Below are positions 45,655 to 55,799 of a stretch of 64,000 bases of DNA, one piece after another. The notes beneath the pieces are model-generated. The model saw only the letters and a list, made by a program, of their open reading frames with translations, was not told the DNA's origin and searched no databases. Origin of the DNA: Anniella stebbinsi (taxonomy: Eukaryota > Chordata > Lepidosauria > Squamata > Anniellidae); assembly GCA_029215795.1 (NCBI GenBank), contig JARDYH010000003.1, forward strand, positions 90,428,609 to 90,492,608. Reading direction: 5' to 3'. The number at the start of each line of letters is the position of its first letter. Position 1 is the stretch's first letter. The position numbers and the translations under genes are program-made.

Positions 45655-46253
45655 CAGTGGAGGCTGGTGGCTCCATTTTTGGTGGGCCTGTGAATCCATT
45701 CTGGGTTTCAGTCAGAACCAGCCAGAACGCGAAAGAAGCTATCCAAGGTGCTGGACTTATTTTGACATTGTAGTTCAGCACCTTGAATAGCTCATGTAGA
45801 ATTCTGGCTGGTTTTGACTGAAACCCAGAATGCATTCAGAGCCCCACTGAAATATTATTATGATCATAACCATCATCTTATTTATTACATTTCTATACTG
45901 CCCCATAGCTGACGCTGTCTGGGTGGGTTAGAAGGATTAAAACATTAATATGCAAAATTTTAAAACATACAACAGACTGTAGATGCAGAGACAACATACA
46001 TATAAATACAACTTTTAGCAATCAGACAAATCATAAAAACGAATTCTGGATAAATTAAAATTTCTTCACATGCTGCTAAATGATTGGGAAAAGAGAAAAG
46101 TCTTGACCTGGCACTGAAAAGATAGCAATGTTGGTGCCAGGTGGGGAGATCCTTCCATAATTGGGGGGGGGCACAACCAAGAAGGCCCTCTTCCTTGTTG
46201 CTGTCTTCCGAGCCTCTCTCAGAGTAGGTACCTGGAGCCACCAGCCTCCACTC
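45655..46253. mobile_element. small hAT-like element (CAGTGGAGGCTG family), copy 3, interrupted by a LINE tail
   Basis: Left part 45655-45853 runs from CAGTGGAGGCTGGTGGCTCC to GCCCCACTGAAAT. The missing right end TGGAGCCACCAGCCTCCACT resumes at 46233. The complete relatives at 20704-20920 and 53052-53220 show that these two pieces were contiguous. The intervening 379 bp are a LINE 3' fragment. Confidence 0.7.
45854..46232 (-). mobile_element. L2/CR1-clade LINE 3' fragment inserted in a hAT-like element
   Basis: Plus-strand view: ATTATT-rich start, CTATACTGCCCCATAGCTGA, CTGTCTGGGTGGGTTAGAAG, an A-rich 3' UTR, then GGTGCCAGGTGGGGAGATCC and ATCCTTCCATAATTGGGG. The minus strand encodes the same LWxDLP and LFSF-type C-terminus as 15285-15700. 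5' truncated. Confidence 0.7.
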
Positions 46254-47198
46254 GCTGGACTTGTATAATTTCCTCAGCAGAGGCAAAAGCAGCGACAGGG
46301 GTTGGGGAGAAGAGTTTCCTGTAGAACAATGGTACAGGGTTAAAGAAAAACTGTCCCTCGGCAATAATCTTCTTTCTCAAATTTCATTGCATGAAAAACA
46401 AAACAAAAAAGGTCTTGAAGATTCACAAAAGTGCAAGGAGGTGTAATTCTGTCCTATGTTTCTCAAATTATCATATTAGATTTGTCTTTTTCACCTCCCC
46501 CCCTTTTCTTTTCTTTGTTTTTTGGAAAAACCAGATGTTCTAAGTTTACATCTTTGCGATTTGCACATAAATATGGCTTTGTTTCACTCAGGGAAAATAC
46601 AGTGGCTTGAAGCTGGGGAACCACAGGTGTAAAAGCACTTCCAGTTTTGCAAGGCCAAATTTCCCTGTCCTGCTGCACGGATACACACAGACCCCCCCCC
46701 CCCAGTTGTTCAATTTCACCCCATTCTAGAGGGTCTTTTGGCCCTCAAGAATGATTTTGGGTGGGTGTGCAAGGCCTTCAGTAGGGAGAAGACCCAGGAA
46801 AGCCCTGATGCATGAGAAGAAGATTATTTATCCACCTTTGGATTCAACCTCATTTTATATGAATTAGAACTTTCTTCCTTACGTTCTTTCTTTCTTTCTG
46901 AATACAAAAAATATAGACAAGTGAAGAAATAATAATAATAGTAATAATAATAACAACTAGAAAATACATTTTCATTACATCATAGAACAGAAATATTGGG
47001 GTTTTATCCCTTAAAACTGAAAACTATTATTCCAACACCTAATAAACAATATCCATCTTTCAATAAATTTGTTTAGATGGGAACTTTCCCAAGTCCTTTG
47101 GATATAAGTGCAATGGATAGATATTCATATTCTTTGTGCCAATTGAGAACTGGTGTGTGTGTGTCAAACCCCATGAATTTATGGAAATTGTGGCTATT

Positions 47199-47233
<35 letters not shown>

Positions 47234-48260
47234 TCTTGTTCTTATGAAGGTTTGAAACACAACATATAGCATTTCCTATGTTTAACATTTAAATGGAAAA
47301 CTAGCTGCCTGCCACCCTATGTGGCAGTTCAATCTGGCTCTTTAAAGTTCTTCTCTGAGCAGAGAACGCTTTTGCGTCATCATTTCTTATTCTTTATTAT
47401 CTTCATAAGTAGCTCAGCTGTTTGAGGGAATACGCGAGTCTCCAAAAGCCCTGCAAATAAATAAAAATGAATGATGAACAATAAACAGAGAGAATCATGG
47501 CAGCTGTATGCTCTAGTCGAAGGGTTGATGGCTATTCCCTCATGCAAGCCATGTAGAATTGCCAAAAAGTAGAGGGAGGGTGTTTGGTGAGGTGGCTAAT
47601 ATGTATTCTGCTTTGGAGTGTATAACCAGGGAATTGAGATGGGAGAGGAACTGGTTACCATGGAGTATGCCATACTAATCTGCTTGATGGATGTCTTCTC
47701 ATAAAACAACAGGGTTTCACTCAGAATGCTTTCTCTGTCATAGCAACAGAAACTCAGCAGAGAGAAATGGATAGCGTGACTCTCAAAGCCTTGAACCACT
47801 GGGAGGAAAAAACAGGGTTTGTACACCAATAGAACAGTTTTTTTTCAAAGGGCATACTGCAGTTTGTGATTTATCAAGACAAACACCACTCAGCAGGGAT
47901 GATCTGTATCCTGCCCATGTGCCTGACACGCACATGGCCATTTAAAAAAATAAAATAAAATCATAGATGGACAGCAAAACCAGGAGCTTTATCAAGTTCC
48001 GAGTGAGATTTATCAGACATCTGGTGGGTAGCCAAACATGGCTTATGACTGTATCTGGTTCCTCTTGGTCACAAGTTGTACAGGCCTGACATACTATATA
48101 GTACCACTGTCACATCATGATAGCCACTACCAAGTTCAGGGTGAGCCTGTGTTCTGGTACCTTTTATGGTAGAATAGCAGGGGGGAAATCAGCAGATGTA
48201 AGTTTTCCTAAATATAACGGTGAGAGGAGCGGTACCTATTAAAATTCTCCCTTCTGCACA
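46254..48260. other. unassigned sequence with (TG)n
   Basis: (TG)n at 47202-47231. A poly-C run lies near 46692-46704. The threonine-histidine frames over the microsatellite are artefacts. No supported gene. Confidence 0.4.
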
Positions 48261-48261
48261 A

Positions 48262-48420
48262 ATATTTATTTATTTATATCCCTCTTTTCTTCCATTGTGG
48301 AACTCAAGATGGCTACATGTGGTTCCCAGGTGGATTCCCTTCCATTGACAAGACCCAGACCTGCTTAGCTTTAGCAAGATGGCTGCCTCATGTGCTTTTA
48401 GACCATGTCTTGGGACCAGA
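48262..48420 (-). mobile_element. 5S rRNA-like SINE
   Basis: The complement of 48321-48376 reads AAAGCTAAGCAGGTCTGGGT, CTTGTCAATGGAAGGG and AATCCACCTGGGAACC. This follows the 3' half of vertebrate 5S rRNA (AAGCTAAGCAGGGTCGGGCC, then TGGATGGGAGACCGCCTGGG). A body and an ATTT-rich tail (plus-strand TATTTATTTATTTATATCCC at 48267-48286) complete a SINE layout on the minus strand. It is not a 5S gene because the 5' half and the terminator context are missing. Confidence 0.65.
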
Positions 48421-49047
48421 ATTATAGGCATCAGTACTATATCATGATGCATCGAGAATCTCTGCCTCATGAAGTCTGTTGTACATTGCAGATTCATAAC
48501 AATGTTCTCTTCAGATCACCCACCTGACTAGAGCAAGCAAAGTATCTGGATGTGTGGTTATAAACAATCACTCCCTCTAATTCTGAACTCAGCATCACTG
48601 TGCCAACAGGATTTGAGCCAAAACAGGACCACTGAAAAACATGAGGGTGCTGTCATCATGCTCAGGGATATTGAGATGTTTGTACAGGGGAGATAACTCC
48701 TAACTCTTTGCTTGCTCTAGTCGGTAGCCACACCTGACTTATATTATGGTCGTAGCTGGTTCCTCTGGGTCACAAGTTGTACAGGCCTGGCACTGAGAAA
48801 AAAGCAGTGTAAAATATACCAGGAAATTATTTGTTATTTTTGAATATCTATATTGCTACAATTCCCACCTTTATTCCATGTTGCTGATCGTAAAGACTGT
48901 AGGGAGAGATGCAGCATTTTAGGATGACTTTGCTGTATTACTCGTTTTAGTGGCCATAATGCTTATTTTAAAACTTCAGCCTCTTGAGTTTTTCAGTGGT
49001 TGTATTTAACTTTCAAAATACTGTATGCTATTGCATCTGATTTAGTT

Positions 49048-49480
49048 TGCAGTTTACCAGCTGCCAAAATTTTGTGGGGTCTCAAGCTGTGGCAGCCAGT
49101 TTGATATCTGCCCACAATTGGGTATAATAGGCATTTTGCTTTTGTTTTAGCAATTTCCTATATAGTCGACGTTTTGTCGTTAACTCATACAGCAGAGAGT
49201 TATGGGCTCCTGCCTGGGCCTGTCTGCTCAGGAGGCAGAGGTCACGTCTTACTTGTCTGCATTCCCGGTCAAACCAGCCCTCCACGTGGTGTCTTTGCTT
49301 AGGAGGTAGCATAGTTGTACAAATGGTGCCCAGTTGGTTTATCATACTATGGAACAGTGGTAGAAGATCGTATGGGTCTGCTCCAAGGAATCTTTTTCTA
49401 AGTATCAACATATTCTCACTGAATAGGGCATCCGACGTATTCATCTGCAAATTTGTATCACTGGCTGAGTCGTTGCGAAA
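49048..49480 (-). mobile_element. LINE ORF2 segment, inverted 5' part of a twin-priming-type insertion
   Basis: The minus strand encodes a LINE ORF2 region between endonuclease and reverse transcriptase: PPKQRHHVEGWFDRECRQVR, then LTTKRRLYRKLLKQKQNAYY. After a stop it continues as DPTKFWQLVN up to the target duplication. The motif WFDxEC...K..Y and the FWQLVN end are typical of non-LTR ORF2 linkers. It lies opposite in orientation to the adjoining 3' segment of the same insertion. LINE family not assigned. Confidence 0.7.
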
Positions 49481-50177
49481 CAAGTTTAAAGAACCTTGGG
49501 TTTGACCCTAAAGCTGTAGTGGCAACTGATATACAACACAGCCATAAATTTATTAAAGATAGGTTGCAGGAACATTATGCTAAGCTGGATATGGAAGCAA
49601 TTAAAATATCGAGATTCTCCTCTAGCTTCCCTTTCCTAAAAATCTCTCATGGGGAAGAGAAATATCTCTCTGAGATCACGTCCCCCCCTCTTCGCAAAGC
49701 TGTTATTGATTTGCTTTTCCAGACAATGAAAACAAACTTTAGAGAAGGGAGATACAAGAACATCCCCAGAGAACAACGCTTATGCATTTGTGGCAGTCAC
49801 GAGGTAGAGGACACGATACATTATGTATTATATTGTAAACTGTATAAAATCCCTAGAGACAAATACCTAAAGAGATACCTAGCACTGGTAGTTAATCTTA
49901 AAGATATGGATAAAATTATATATCTTCTGACAGACACATCTAAGTCCATTATGTTAAATATAGCTAGGTTTGCAGTGAAAGCAGCTCAGCTCAGAACTGC
50001 TTTAGAGGACAACGGTCATGTTTAGGATATGTGCCATTCTGATATACTACCTATACTGTATTTAATATATTTTACTCCGATTGAATTCTTATACTTTTCT
50101 GCTATGTATTGTATTGTATATTTTTTATGATTTTGGCTAAAACCTATTTTAGATTGCCTAATAAATTTGATTGATTT
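49481..50177 (+). mobile_element. LINE ORF2 C-terminus and 3' UTR, sense part of the twin-priming-type insertion
   Basis: An open plus-strand frame to 50025 encodes GFDPKAVVATDIQHSHKFIK, REQRLCICGSHEVEDTIHYV and LYCKLYKIPRDKYLKRYL. The CxC...EDxxHxxxxC arrangement is the C-terminal zinc-knuckle-like motif of many LINE ORF2 proteins. A 3' UTR ends in CTAATAAATTTGATTGATTT. The flank ATCTGATTTAGTT at 50178-50190 repeats 49035-49047 exactly. The reverse transcriptase core between the two segments is missing. Confidence 0.75.
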
Positions 50178-50261
50178 ATCTGATTTAGTTATTTTGTGGA
50201 CAATTGTAAGCTGTCTGGGGAAGTAAACTATAAGAAATAACAAATGAAATGTTTGTCTCCA

Positions 50262-50515
50262 AAATAATAATAATAATAATAATAACAATAATAATTTATT
50301 TATTTATTTCTTACCCGCCTCTCCCTCCAGATCGAAGCGGGGAACAGCATCAATGCCAACAATATAAAATACATAAACTGATTTAAAGCATATAAAATTA
50401 ATACATTATTAAAATCAACCAAGTCTTAAAATTCGACTGGGTAGGCCTGCCAGAAGAGATCAGTCTTTATAGCTCTCTTAAATTCTTGAAGACTTGTAAG
50501 TTGGCAGATCTCTCC
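50262..50515 (-). mobile_element. L2-type LINE 3' end, short copy of the 53.2-55.1 kb family
   Basis: AAT-rich tail, then TTACCCGCCTCTCCCTCCAG, ATCGAAGCGGGGAACAGCAT and GGGTAGGCCTGCCAGAAGAG, then TCAGTCTTTATAGCTCTCTT. This is a diverged copy of 53230-53490, including the last codons of ORF2. Severely 5' truncated. Confidence 0.8.
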
Positions 50516-51205
50516 TTATCATTCTCCTTATCAACTATAAGCCTTTTAAACTCACATTTTCTTCCTCCTGTTCTTTCTCTTCAGTGAATTTGGGGGCCTT
50601 GCCCAAAATACTCAAGTACCTTTCCCAGATTCATAAGGAGGTGGGTGGGAATAATTTGTACTTGGTAGCATGAAGGAATAACCTAATAATAATCCTAAAG
50701 TTGTCAAGAAGTAAGTCCCATTGAGTTTAGTGAGACTTACTCCTATGTTGCCTTAATTTGATGTTCCTTTGTTAACATTCAGAATGGCTGCCAGAACTCA
50801 AAGGCTACATACAAAATGAAAGAAGTAACATTCAGAGCACAGCATTTCGAGGAAAACATTATTACTTAGGAGAAAGGAAAGGGGGAGGAAGGTCATTCTG
50901 AATGAGAACGTCTACCTGGAAAACACAGAATAGAGCCTGCCTTGCCTAAGATGTTTTCATTCCAATTTAGTTGTAGAATGTCACAATATGTTACAGTACT
51001 GAGTGCTCTTGTTCAGGGTCCCTGTCAGTCAGTCATACCCTCTTACAGGATACTCCATTCCATTTCTGCCCCACAATCCAGTTTCCCACATACACTCACC
51101 CCCAAGTCAGTCAGAAATCTGTGGGCCAATGAGCATGTACAATTCTTTGGTGGTGGACTGTTTCTGAAAAATCCAAGCCTGCTGATACTTTCCTTATGTG
51201 TCTGG

Positions 51206-51710
51206 GAGCCTATCTACACAGTCCCTTGGAACGTTTTAAATAGTATTTTAAAACGTTCCAAATAGGTGCATTCTAAAATGTCTTAGGCCACATTACTGAG
51301 TACTCACGTTACAGGAGAAAAATTCTTCAGTCTTTAAAGCGGTGTGTGTGATCACACACTCTTCTGCCCAGTCTCTTTCTGTTTTGTTTTTACAATGAGT
51401 TTATGGCAAGGCATTGTGGGTGTTGTAGTTCAGTCACCCACTTCCTCCTTAGCCCTGCTTTCTTCCCCACCAATCAACTGCTAATCATTTGGGCACCATT
51501 AAACGAAGCTCTGCCCCCATGAATCACAAACGGCAAGGAAGGACACATTATTTTACTTTAAACCATTTATTAAAAGTGAAACCGTTATATATAGCTGAAG
51601 TGAGTTTTAAAAAACCTCAGGTATACAATGTTATAGGGAGTGCGTCATGTGGCCCAAAGAGTTTTCATAACCCTTATAAAACGTTAAAAACCTAGCGTGT
51701 AGATCGGCTC
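51206..51710. mobile_element. Harbinger-like TIR element, copy 2
   Basis: Ends GAGCCTATCTACACA and complement GAGCCGATCTACACG. The body matches 39032-39598 in order, including the palindrome GGAACGTTTTAAATAGTATT near the left end, GGCCACATTACTGAGTACTC, and GGGAGTGCGTCATGTGGCCC. It lacks about 60 bp present in copy 1 around the duplicated GTTGTAGTTCA block. No TWA duplication is visible. Confidence 0.65.
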
Positions 51711-51872
51711 TCTATGTTGCCATTTTGGCTACATAACGATTCACCCTCACCTAAGTGCTTCAGAAATAGAGGGAAGAATTCAGAGTCAAAATGATGCAAG
51801 GACTCAGGGATAAGTCATTAGCAGGCTTGGGGAAACCCAAAATTTGCATTTTCTTGGGGGCAGGGGTGGAAA

Positions 51873-52745
51873 GATCATAGAATAGTAAAGTTGGAAGGGG
51901 CCCAATCCCCTGCTCAATGCAGGAATCCACCTTAAAGTATACTTCTTGAGTGCCTCTAGTGTGGGAGAGCCCACGACCTCCCTAGGTAATTGGTTCCATT
52001 ATCATACTGCTTCAACAGTCAGGAAGTTTTTCCTAATGTCCAGACGGAATCCAGCTTCCTGTAATTTGAGCCCATTATTCCGTGTCCTGCATTCTGGGTT
52101 GATCAAGAAGAGATCCTGGCCCTCCTCTGTGTGACAACCTTTCAAGTATTTGAAGAGTGCTATCATGTCTCCCCTCAGTCTTCTCTTCTCCAGGCTAAAC
52201 ATGCCCAGTTCTTTCAGTCTCTCCTCATAGGGCTTTGTTTCCAGACCCCTGTTCATCCTCATTGCCCTCCTCTGAACCCCCTTCAGCTTGTTTGCATCCT
52301 TCATGAAGTGTGGTGCCCAGAACTGGACATAAGACTCAAGATGAGGCTTACCCAGTGCTGAATAGAGGCGAACCAGTACCTCATGTGATTTGGAAGCTAT
52401 ACTTTGATTAATGCAGCCCAAATTAGCATACCACTGTTGGCTTATATTCAATTTGTGATCTACAACAATTCCAAGATCCTTCTCATTTGTAGTATTGCTG
52501 AGCCAAGTATCCCCCATCTTGTAACTGTGCATTTGGTTTCTTTTTCTTAGGTGTAGAACTTGCCATTTATCCCTATTAAATGTCATGCTGTTGCTTTCAG
52601 CCCAACGCTCCAGACTATCAAGATCATTTTGGAGTTTGTTTCAGTCTTCCAGGGTATTAGCTATCCCACCCAATTTTGTGTCATCTGCAAATTTGATAAG
52701 CGTTCCCTGCACCGAAGTTATAGGAAGAAACATGGGGCCATTTGC
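51873..52745 (-). mobile_element. CR1 LINE 3' end with ORF2 C-terminal region
   Basis: Minus-strand frame 52586-52002 encodes KDLGIVVDHKLNISQQ, VRLYSALGKPHLESYVQFWA, LKGVQRRAMRMNRGLETKPY and LGMFSLEKRRLRGDMIALFK, all characteristic of CR1 ORF2. The plus strand ends in GATCATAGAATAGTAAAGTT, the complement of the conserved CR1 terminus. The reverse transcriptase catalytic core is absent (5' truncated). Sequence toward 52745 (TTGTGTCATCTGCAAATTTG) continues the CR1 body. Confidence 0.85.
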
Positions 52746-53051
52746 TGAATATGTACCAAAATACAGAGTCAGTTAAGTTGCATAAGTTTTACAAACTAAA
52801 TAGCATATGGTGGAGAATGTGCTAGAGTACCATGTTTAGAGGGGTCTGGTGTTAGTTAAATGCTGCAAGATCTTGCTCTGTGTCACAGAAAAGAACCTTA
52901 AGACTCATGCCTTACCTGGAAGTAAGCCACACTAAATTCAGTTGGAGCTACTTCTATATAAAACCTGCATAGGATTGTGCTGCATGCTGATTCTCTTGCC
53001 TATCCTGGAGCAGGGCTACACTTTGACCCACATAAGAATCTATGTTTCAGT

Positions 53052-53220
53052 CAGTGAGGCTGGTGGTTCCGATGTCAGCAGGGTGGTGAATCAGCTGTCG
53101 ATTTCAGTTAGAACCAATCAGAACTCTAAAGGAGCAATCCAAGGTGCTTCCACCTTGGTTCTGACTGAAACCCGGACTGGATTTACCACCCACTGACAAT
53201 GGAGCCACCAGCCTTCACTG
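53052..53220. mobile_element. small hAT-like element (CAGTGGAGGCTG family), copy 4
   Basis: Ends CAGTGAGGCTGGTGGTTCC and complement CAGTGAAGGCTGGTGGCTCC. Flanks GTTTCAGT (53044-53051) and CTTTCAGC (53221-53228) agree at 6 of 8 positions. The interior TCAGTTAGAACCAATCAGAA is mirrored by TGGTTCTGACTGAAACCC. Directly adjacent to the tail of the long LINE. Confidence 0.7.
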
Positions 53221-55150
53221 CTTTCAGCCCATTATTATTATTATTATTATTAATAATAATAATAATAATAATAATATATTTATTTATTACCCGCCTCTCC
53301 CTCTGGATCGAGGCAGGGAACAACATCATCATAAAACACACAAAACTAATTAAAAATACATAAAACCAATATATCATTAAAATACCAATAAAACACCAAT
53401 AAAACACTTAAAATTCATCTGAGTAGGCCTGCTGGAAGAGCTCAGTCTTTATAGATCGTTTAAATTCCTGAAGACTGGTAAGTTCACGGATCTCTCCCGG
53501 CAGGTCATTCCATAATCTGGGAGCGGCAGAAGAGAAGGTCCTCTGGGTAACAGTTGTCAGTCTAGTTTTTGTTGACTGTAATAAATTCTTCCCAGAGGAC
53601 CTAAGCGTGCGGGGCGGATTGTATGGGAGAAGGCGATCCTGCAGGTACCCTGGACCCAAACCATGTAGGGCTTTAAAGGTAATGACCAACACTTTGTACT
53701 TCGCCCGGAAACTAACTGGCAGCCAGTGGAGAGATTTCAAAGCTGGTGTAATATGGTCACCCCTAGGTGTACCAGTGACCAACCTGGCTGCCATATTTTG
53801 AACTAGTTGAAGTTTCCGGACTAGGCACAGAGGTAGCCCTATGTACAGCGCATTGCAGAAGTCGAGTCTCGAAGTTACCAGCACGTGCACTACCGTCTTT
53901 AAGTCTTCCAACTCTAGGAAGGGGCGCAGCTGGCGTATCAGCCGAAGCTGATCGTAGGCACTCCTGGCCGTTGCATCTATCTGGGATGTCATTTGGAGCG
54001 ACAGATCCAGGAGCACTCCCAAGCTGCGAACACAGTCTTTCAGGGGGAGTGCAACCCCATCCAGAACTGGTTGACACACCTCCAACCCCAGGTTGTGGCC
54101 CTTGACAGTAAGCACCTCCGTCTTGTCTGGATTCAGCTTCAGTTTGTTTTTCCTCATCCAGCCCATTACTGCCTCCAAGCATTCATTCAGAGGAGACACA
54201 CTATCCTTAGCCGATGCTGTTCTCAGAGGCATAGAGAAATATATTTGGGTGTCATCAGCATACTGATAGCACCCCGCCCCATGCCTCCGGATGATCTCTC
54301 CCAGCGGTTTCATGTAGATGTTAAACAGCATTGGGGAAAGGATAGCACCTTGTGGTACACCACATAGCAGCTCCTTCTTTGAGGAGCAACTATCCCCAAG
54401 CATCACCATCTGGAACCTGCCCGAGAGGTAGGACCGGAACCACTGAAGCACAGTGCCCCCGAGTCCCAATCCCCTCAGGCGTTCCAGAAGGATACCATGG
54501 TCGATGGTATTGAAAGCTGCTGAGAGGTCCAGAAGTACCAACAGGGACACACTCCCCCTGTCAATACTCAAGCGTAGATCATCCGCTAAGGCGACCATAG
54601 CAGTCTCAACTCCATATCCTGCCCTGAAGCCGGTTTGAAATGGGTCTAGAAAATCTGTATCATCCAAAACTGCTTGGAGTTGGAAGGCAACCGCCCTCTC
54701 GATCACCTTGCCCAGAAACAGAAGGTTCGATACTGGTCTGTAATTATTAAGGTCCAGGGGATCCAGGGAGGGCTTTTTAAGAAGCGGCCGTACTACCGCT
54801 TCTTTTAAACAAGATGGAAAACTCCCCTCCCTGAGAGATGTATTAATGATATGTTGTAATTGTAATCTAATTACATCTCCTCCCTGGGCGACCAGCCAAG
54901 AAGGGCAGGGATCGAGAGGGCAAGTCGTCCTCCTCACTCGTCCAAGCAGCTTGTCCACGTCCTCGGTACTCACCAACTGAAACTGATCCAGTGTAATTCT
55001 ACTTGCGGAGTTGCTGGACACTCCATTGTCAGCCTCTGCTACAACGATGACATCTAAGTCGGCTCTTATCCAAGAGATTTTATCTGTGAAACTTGCATGG
55101 GCTTCTAAAAGGAAAGGTCTTGCCCTTTCTCCATGCACAGGTCAGATTGC
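53221..55150 (-). mobile_element. L2-type LINE, 5'-truncated, with long reverse transcriptase frame
   Basis: Minus-strand insertion whose 3' end is the AAT-rich tail at about 53228-53276, preceded by a 3' UTR with TTACCCGCCTCTCCCTCTGG (plus-strand view). ORF2 reads through without a stop from 55138 to 53408. The 5' edge is near 55140-55150, where coding homology stops. The shorter copy at 50262-50515 shares the same 3' end, which confirms the element boundary on that side. No convincing target duplication, as is usual for this clade. Confidence 0.8.
53408..55138 (-). CDS. non-LTR retrotransposon reverse transcriptase (L2/CR1 clade ORF2, N-terminally truncated)
   Basis: A 576-residue uninterrupted frame. 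The reverse transcriptase domain is complete: LNNYRPVSNLLFLGKVIERA (about 130-149), DPFQTGFRAGYG (165-176), motif A VLLDLSAAFNTIDH (201-214), motif B GVPQGAILSPMLFN (260-273), the YADD box (293-296) and the MGWMRKNKLKLNPDKTEVLT thumb region. The C-terminus has LHWLPVSFRAKYKVLVITFK and RLWNDLP. The enzyme copies LINE RNA into DNA at the target site. The first asparagine after AAF in motif A is commonly aspartate in relatives. The apurinic endonuclease and ORF1 are missing, so this copy is not autonomous. The first methionine is simply the first ATG in truncated sequence, not a natural start. Freedom from stops suggests recent insertion. Confidence 0.85.
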   Translation of the reverse strand: MHGERARPFLLEAHASFTDKISWIRADLDVIVVAEADNGVSSNSASRITLDQFQLVSTEDVDKLLGRVRRTTCPLDPCPSWLVAQGGDVIRLQLQHIINTSLREGSFPSCLKEAVVRPLLKKPSLDPLDLNNYRPVSNLLFLGKVIERAVAFQLQAVLDDTDFLDPFQTGFRAGYGVETAMVALADDLRLSIDRGSVSLLVLLDLSAAFNTIDHGILLERLRGLGLGGTVLQWFRSYLSGRFQMVMLGDSCSSKKELLCGVPQGAILSPMLFNIYMKPLGEIIRRHGAGCYQYADDTQIYFSMPLRTASAKDSVSPLNECLEAVMGWMRKNKLKLNPDKTEVLTVKGHNLGLEVCQPVLDGVALPLKDCVRSLGVLLDLSLQMTSQIDATARSAYDQLRLIRQLRPFLELEDLKTVVHVLVTSRLDFCNALYIGLPLCLVRKLQLVQNMAARLVTGTPRGDHITPALKSLHWLPVSFRAKYKVLVITFKALHGLGPGYLQDRLLPYNPPRTLRSSGKNLLQSTKTRLTTVTQRTFSSAAPRLWNDLPGEIRELTSLQEFKRSIKTELFQQAYSDEF

Positions 55151-55198
55151 CAAAGTGTAGGTGATCATAATATGTACAAATGCAGTATGTACAATTAA

Positions 55199-55799
55199 CT
55201 CAACATATAGCAAAGAGAAATATATACCCAGTTTCATCAACACATAAGTGAGAATGCACACTTGAGAACTATTTTTCAGACTCCAATCACAACTACAACA
55301 TAATGGTAAAATTCAATTTCGACTGTGTTGAGTCTTTATCAAGTCACTATGAAAGAGAAGTTCAATGTCTTTGGGAGAAAATCTTTTCGATTTGTTTGGT
55401 TCAGTTTGAGGTTGCCAGGCTGAGATCCTCTTGTTCTTTTGGTGATAACAAAACATTCCTCCAGTCATTCACACCCTTCCACTGAGCATCAAATGCTTCT
55501 TTACCCCACACTCGAAATCCACTCCTCTTTCCATAGCCCAAGGACAAACCAATAGAACAGGATGACAATCTCAACCTCAATCAGAACCAAACAAAAAGAA
55601 AAAAAAATTCTCGCAAAGGTATTGAACTACCTTTTCATAATTACTTGATATAGATTCAATACAGTCATAACAGAACTTTACTGCTACTCTGTAGTTGTGA
55701 TTGGAGCCTAAAAAAATGGTTTTCCAGTGTGCATCAGATGTGTTGATGAAATTGCGCATATATCTCTCATTTTTATAGTCACTCATTTTTATATGTTAA
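55199..55799. mobile_element. foldback element with about 180-bp inverted repeats
   Basis: The left arm (about 55199-55400: CAGTTTCATCAACACATAAG, GACTCCAATCACAACTACA, TTGAGTCTTTATCAAGT, GAGAAGTTCAATG) is matched in reverse by the right arm (about 55590-55799). The complement of that arm reads CAATTTCATCAACACATCTG, GGCTCCAATCACAACTACAG and TTGAATCTATATCAAGT. The arms are diverged but colinear, with outermost AACATATA/TATATGTT. A centre of about 190 bp separates them. Noncoding. Superfamily unknown. Confidence 0.65.

Noticed and set aside
48321..48376. 5S rRNA gene
   Set aside because: Only the 3' half is similar, and it is joined to a SINE tail. No complete 5S sequence.
53763..54367. Frames on either strand inside the LINE
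   Set aside because: Shadows of the reverse transcriptase frame at 53408-55138.
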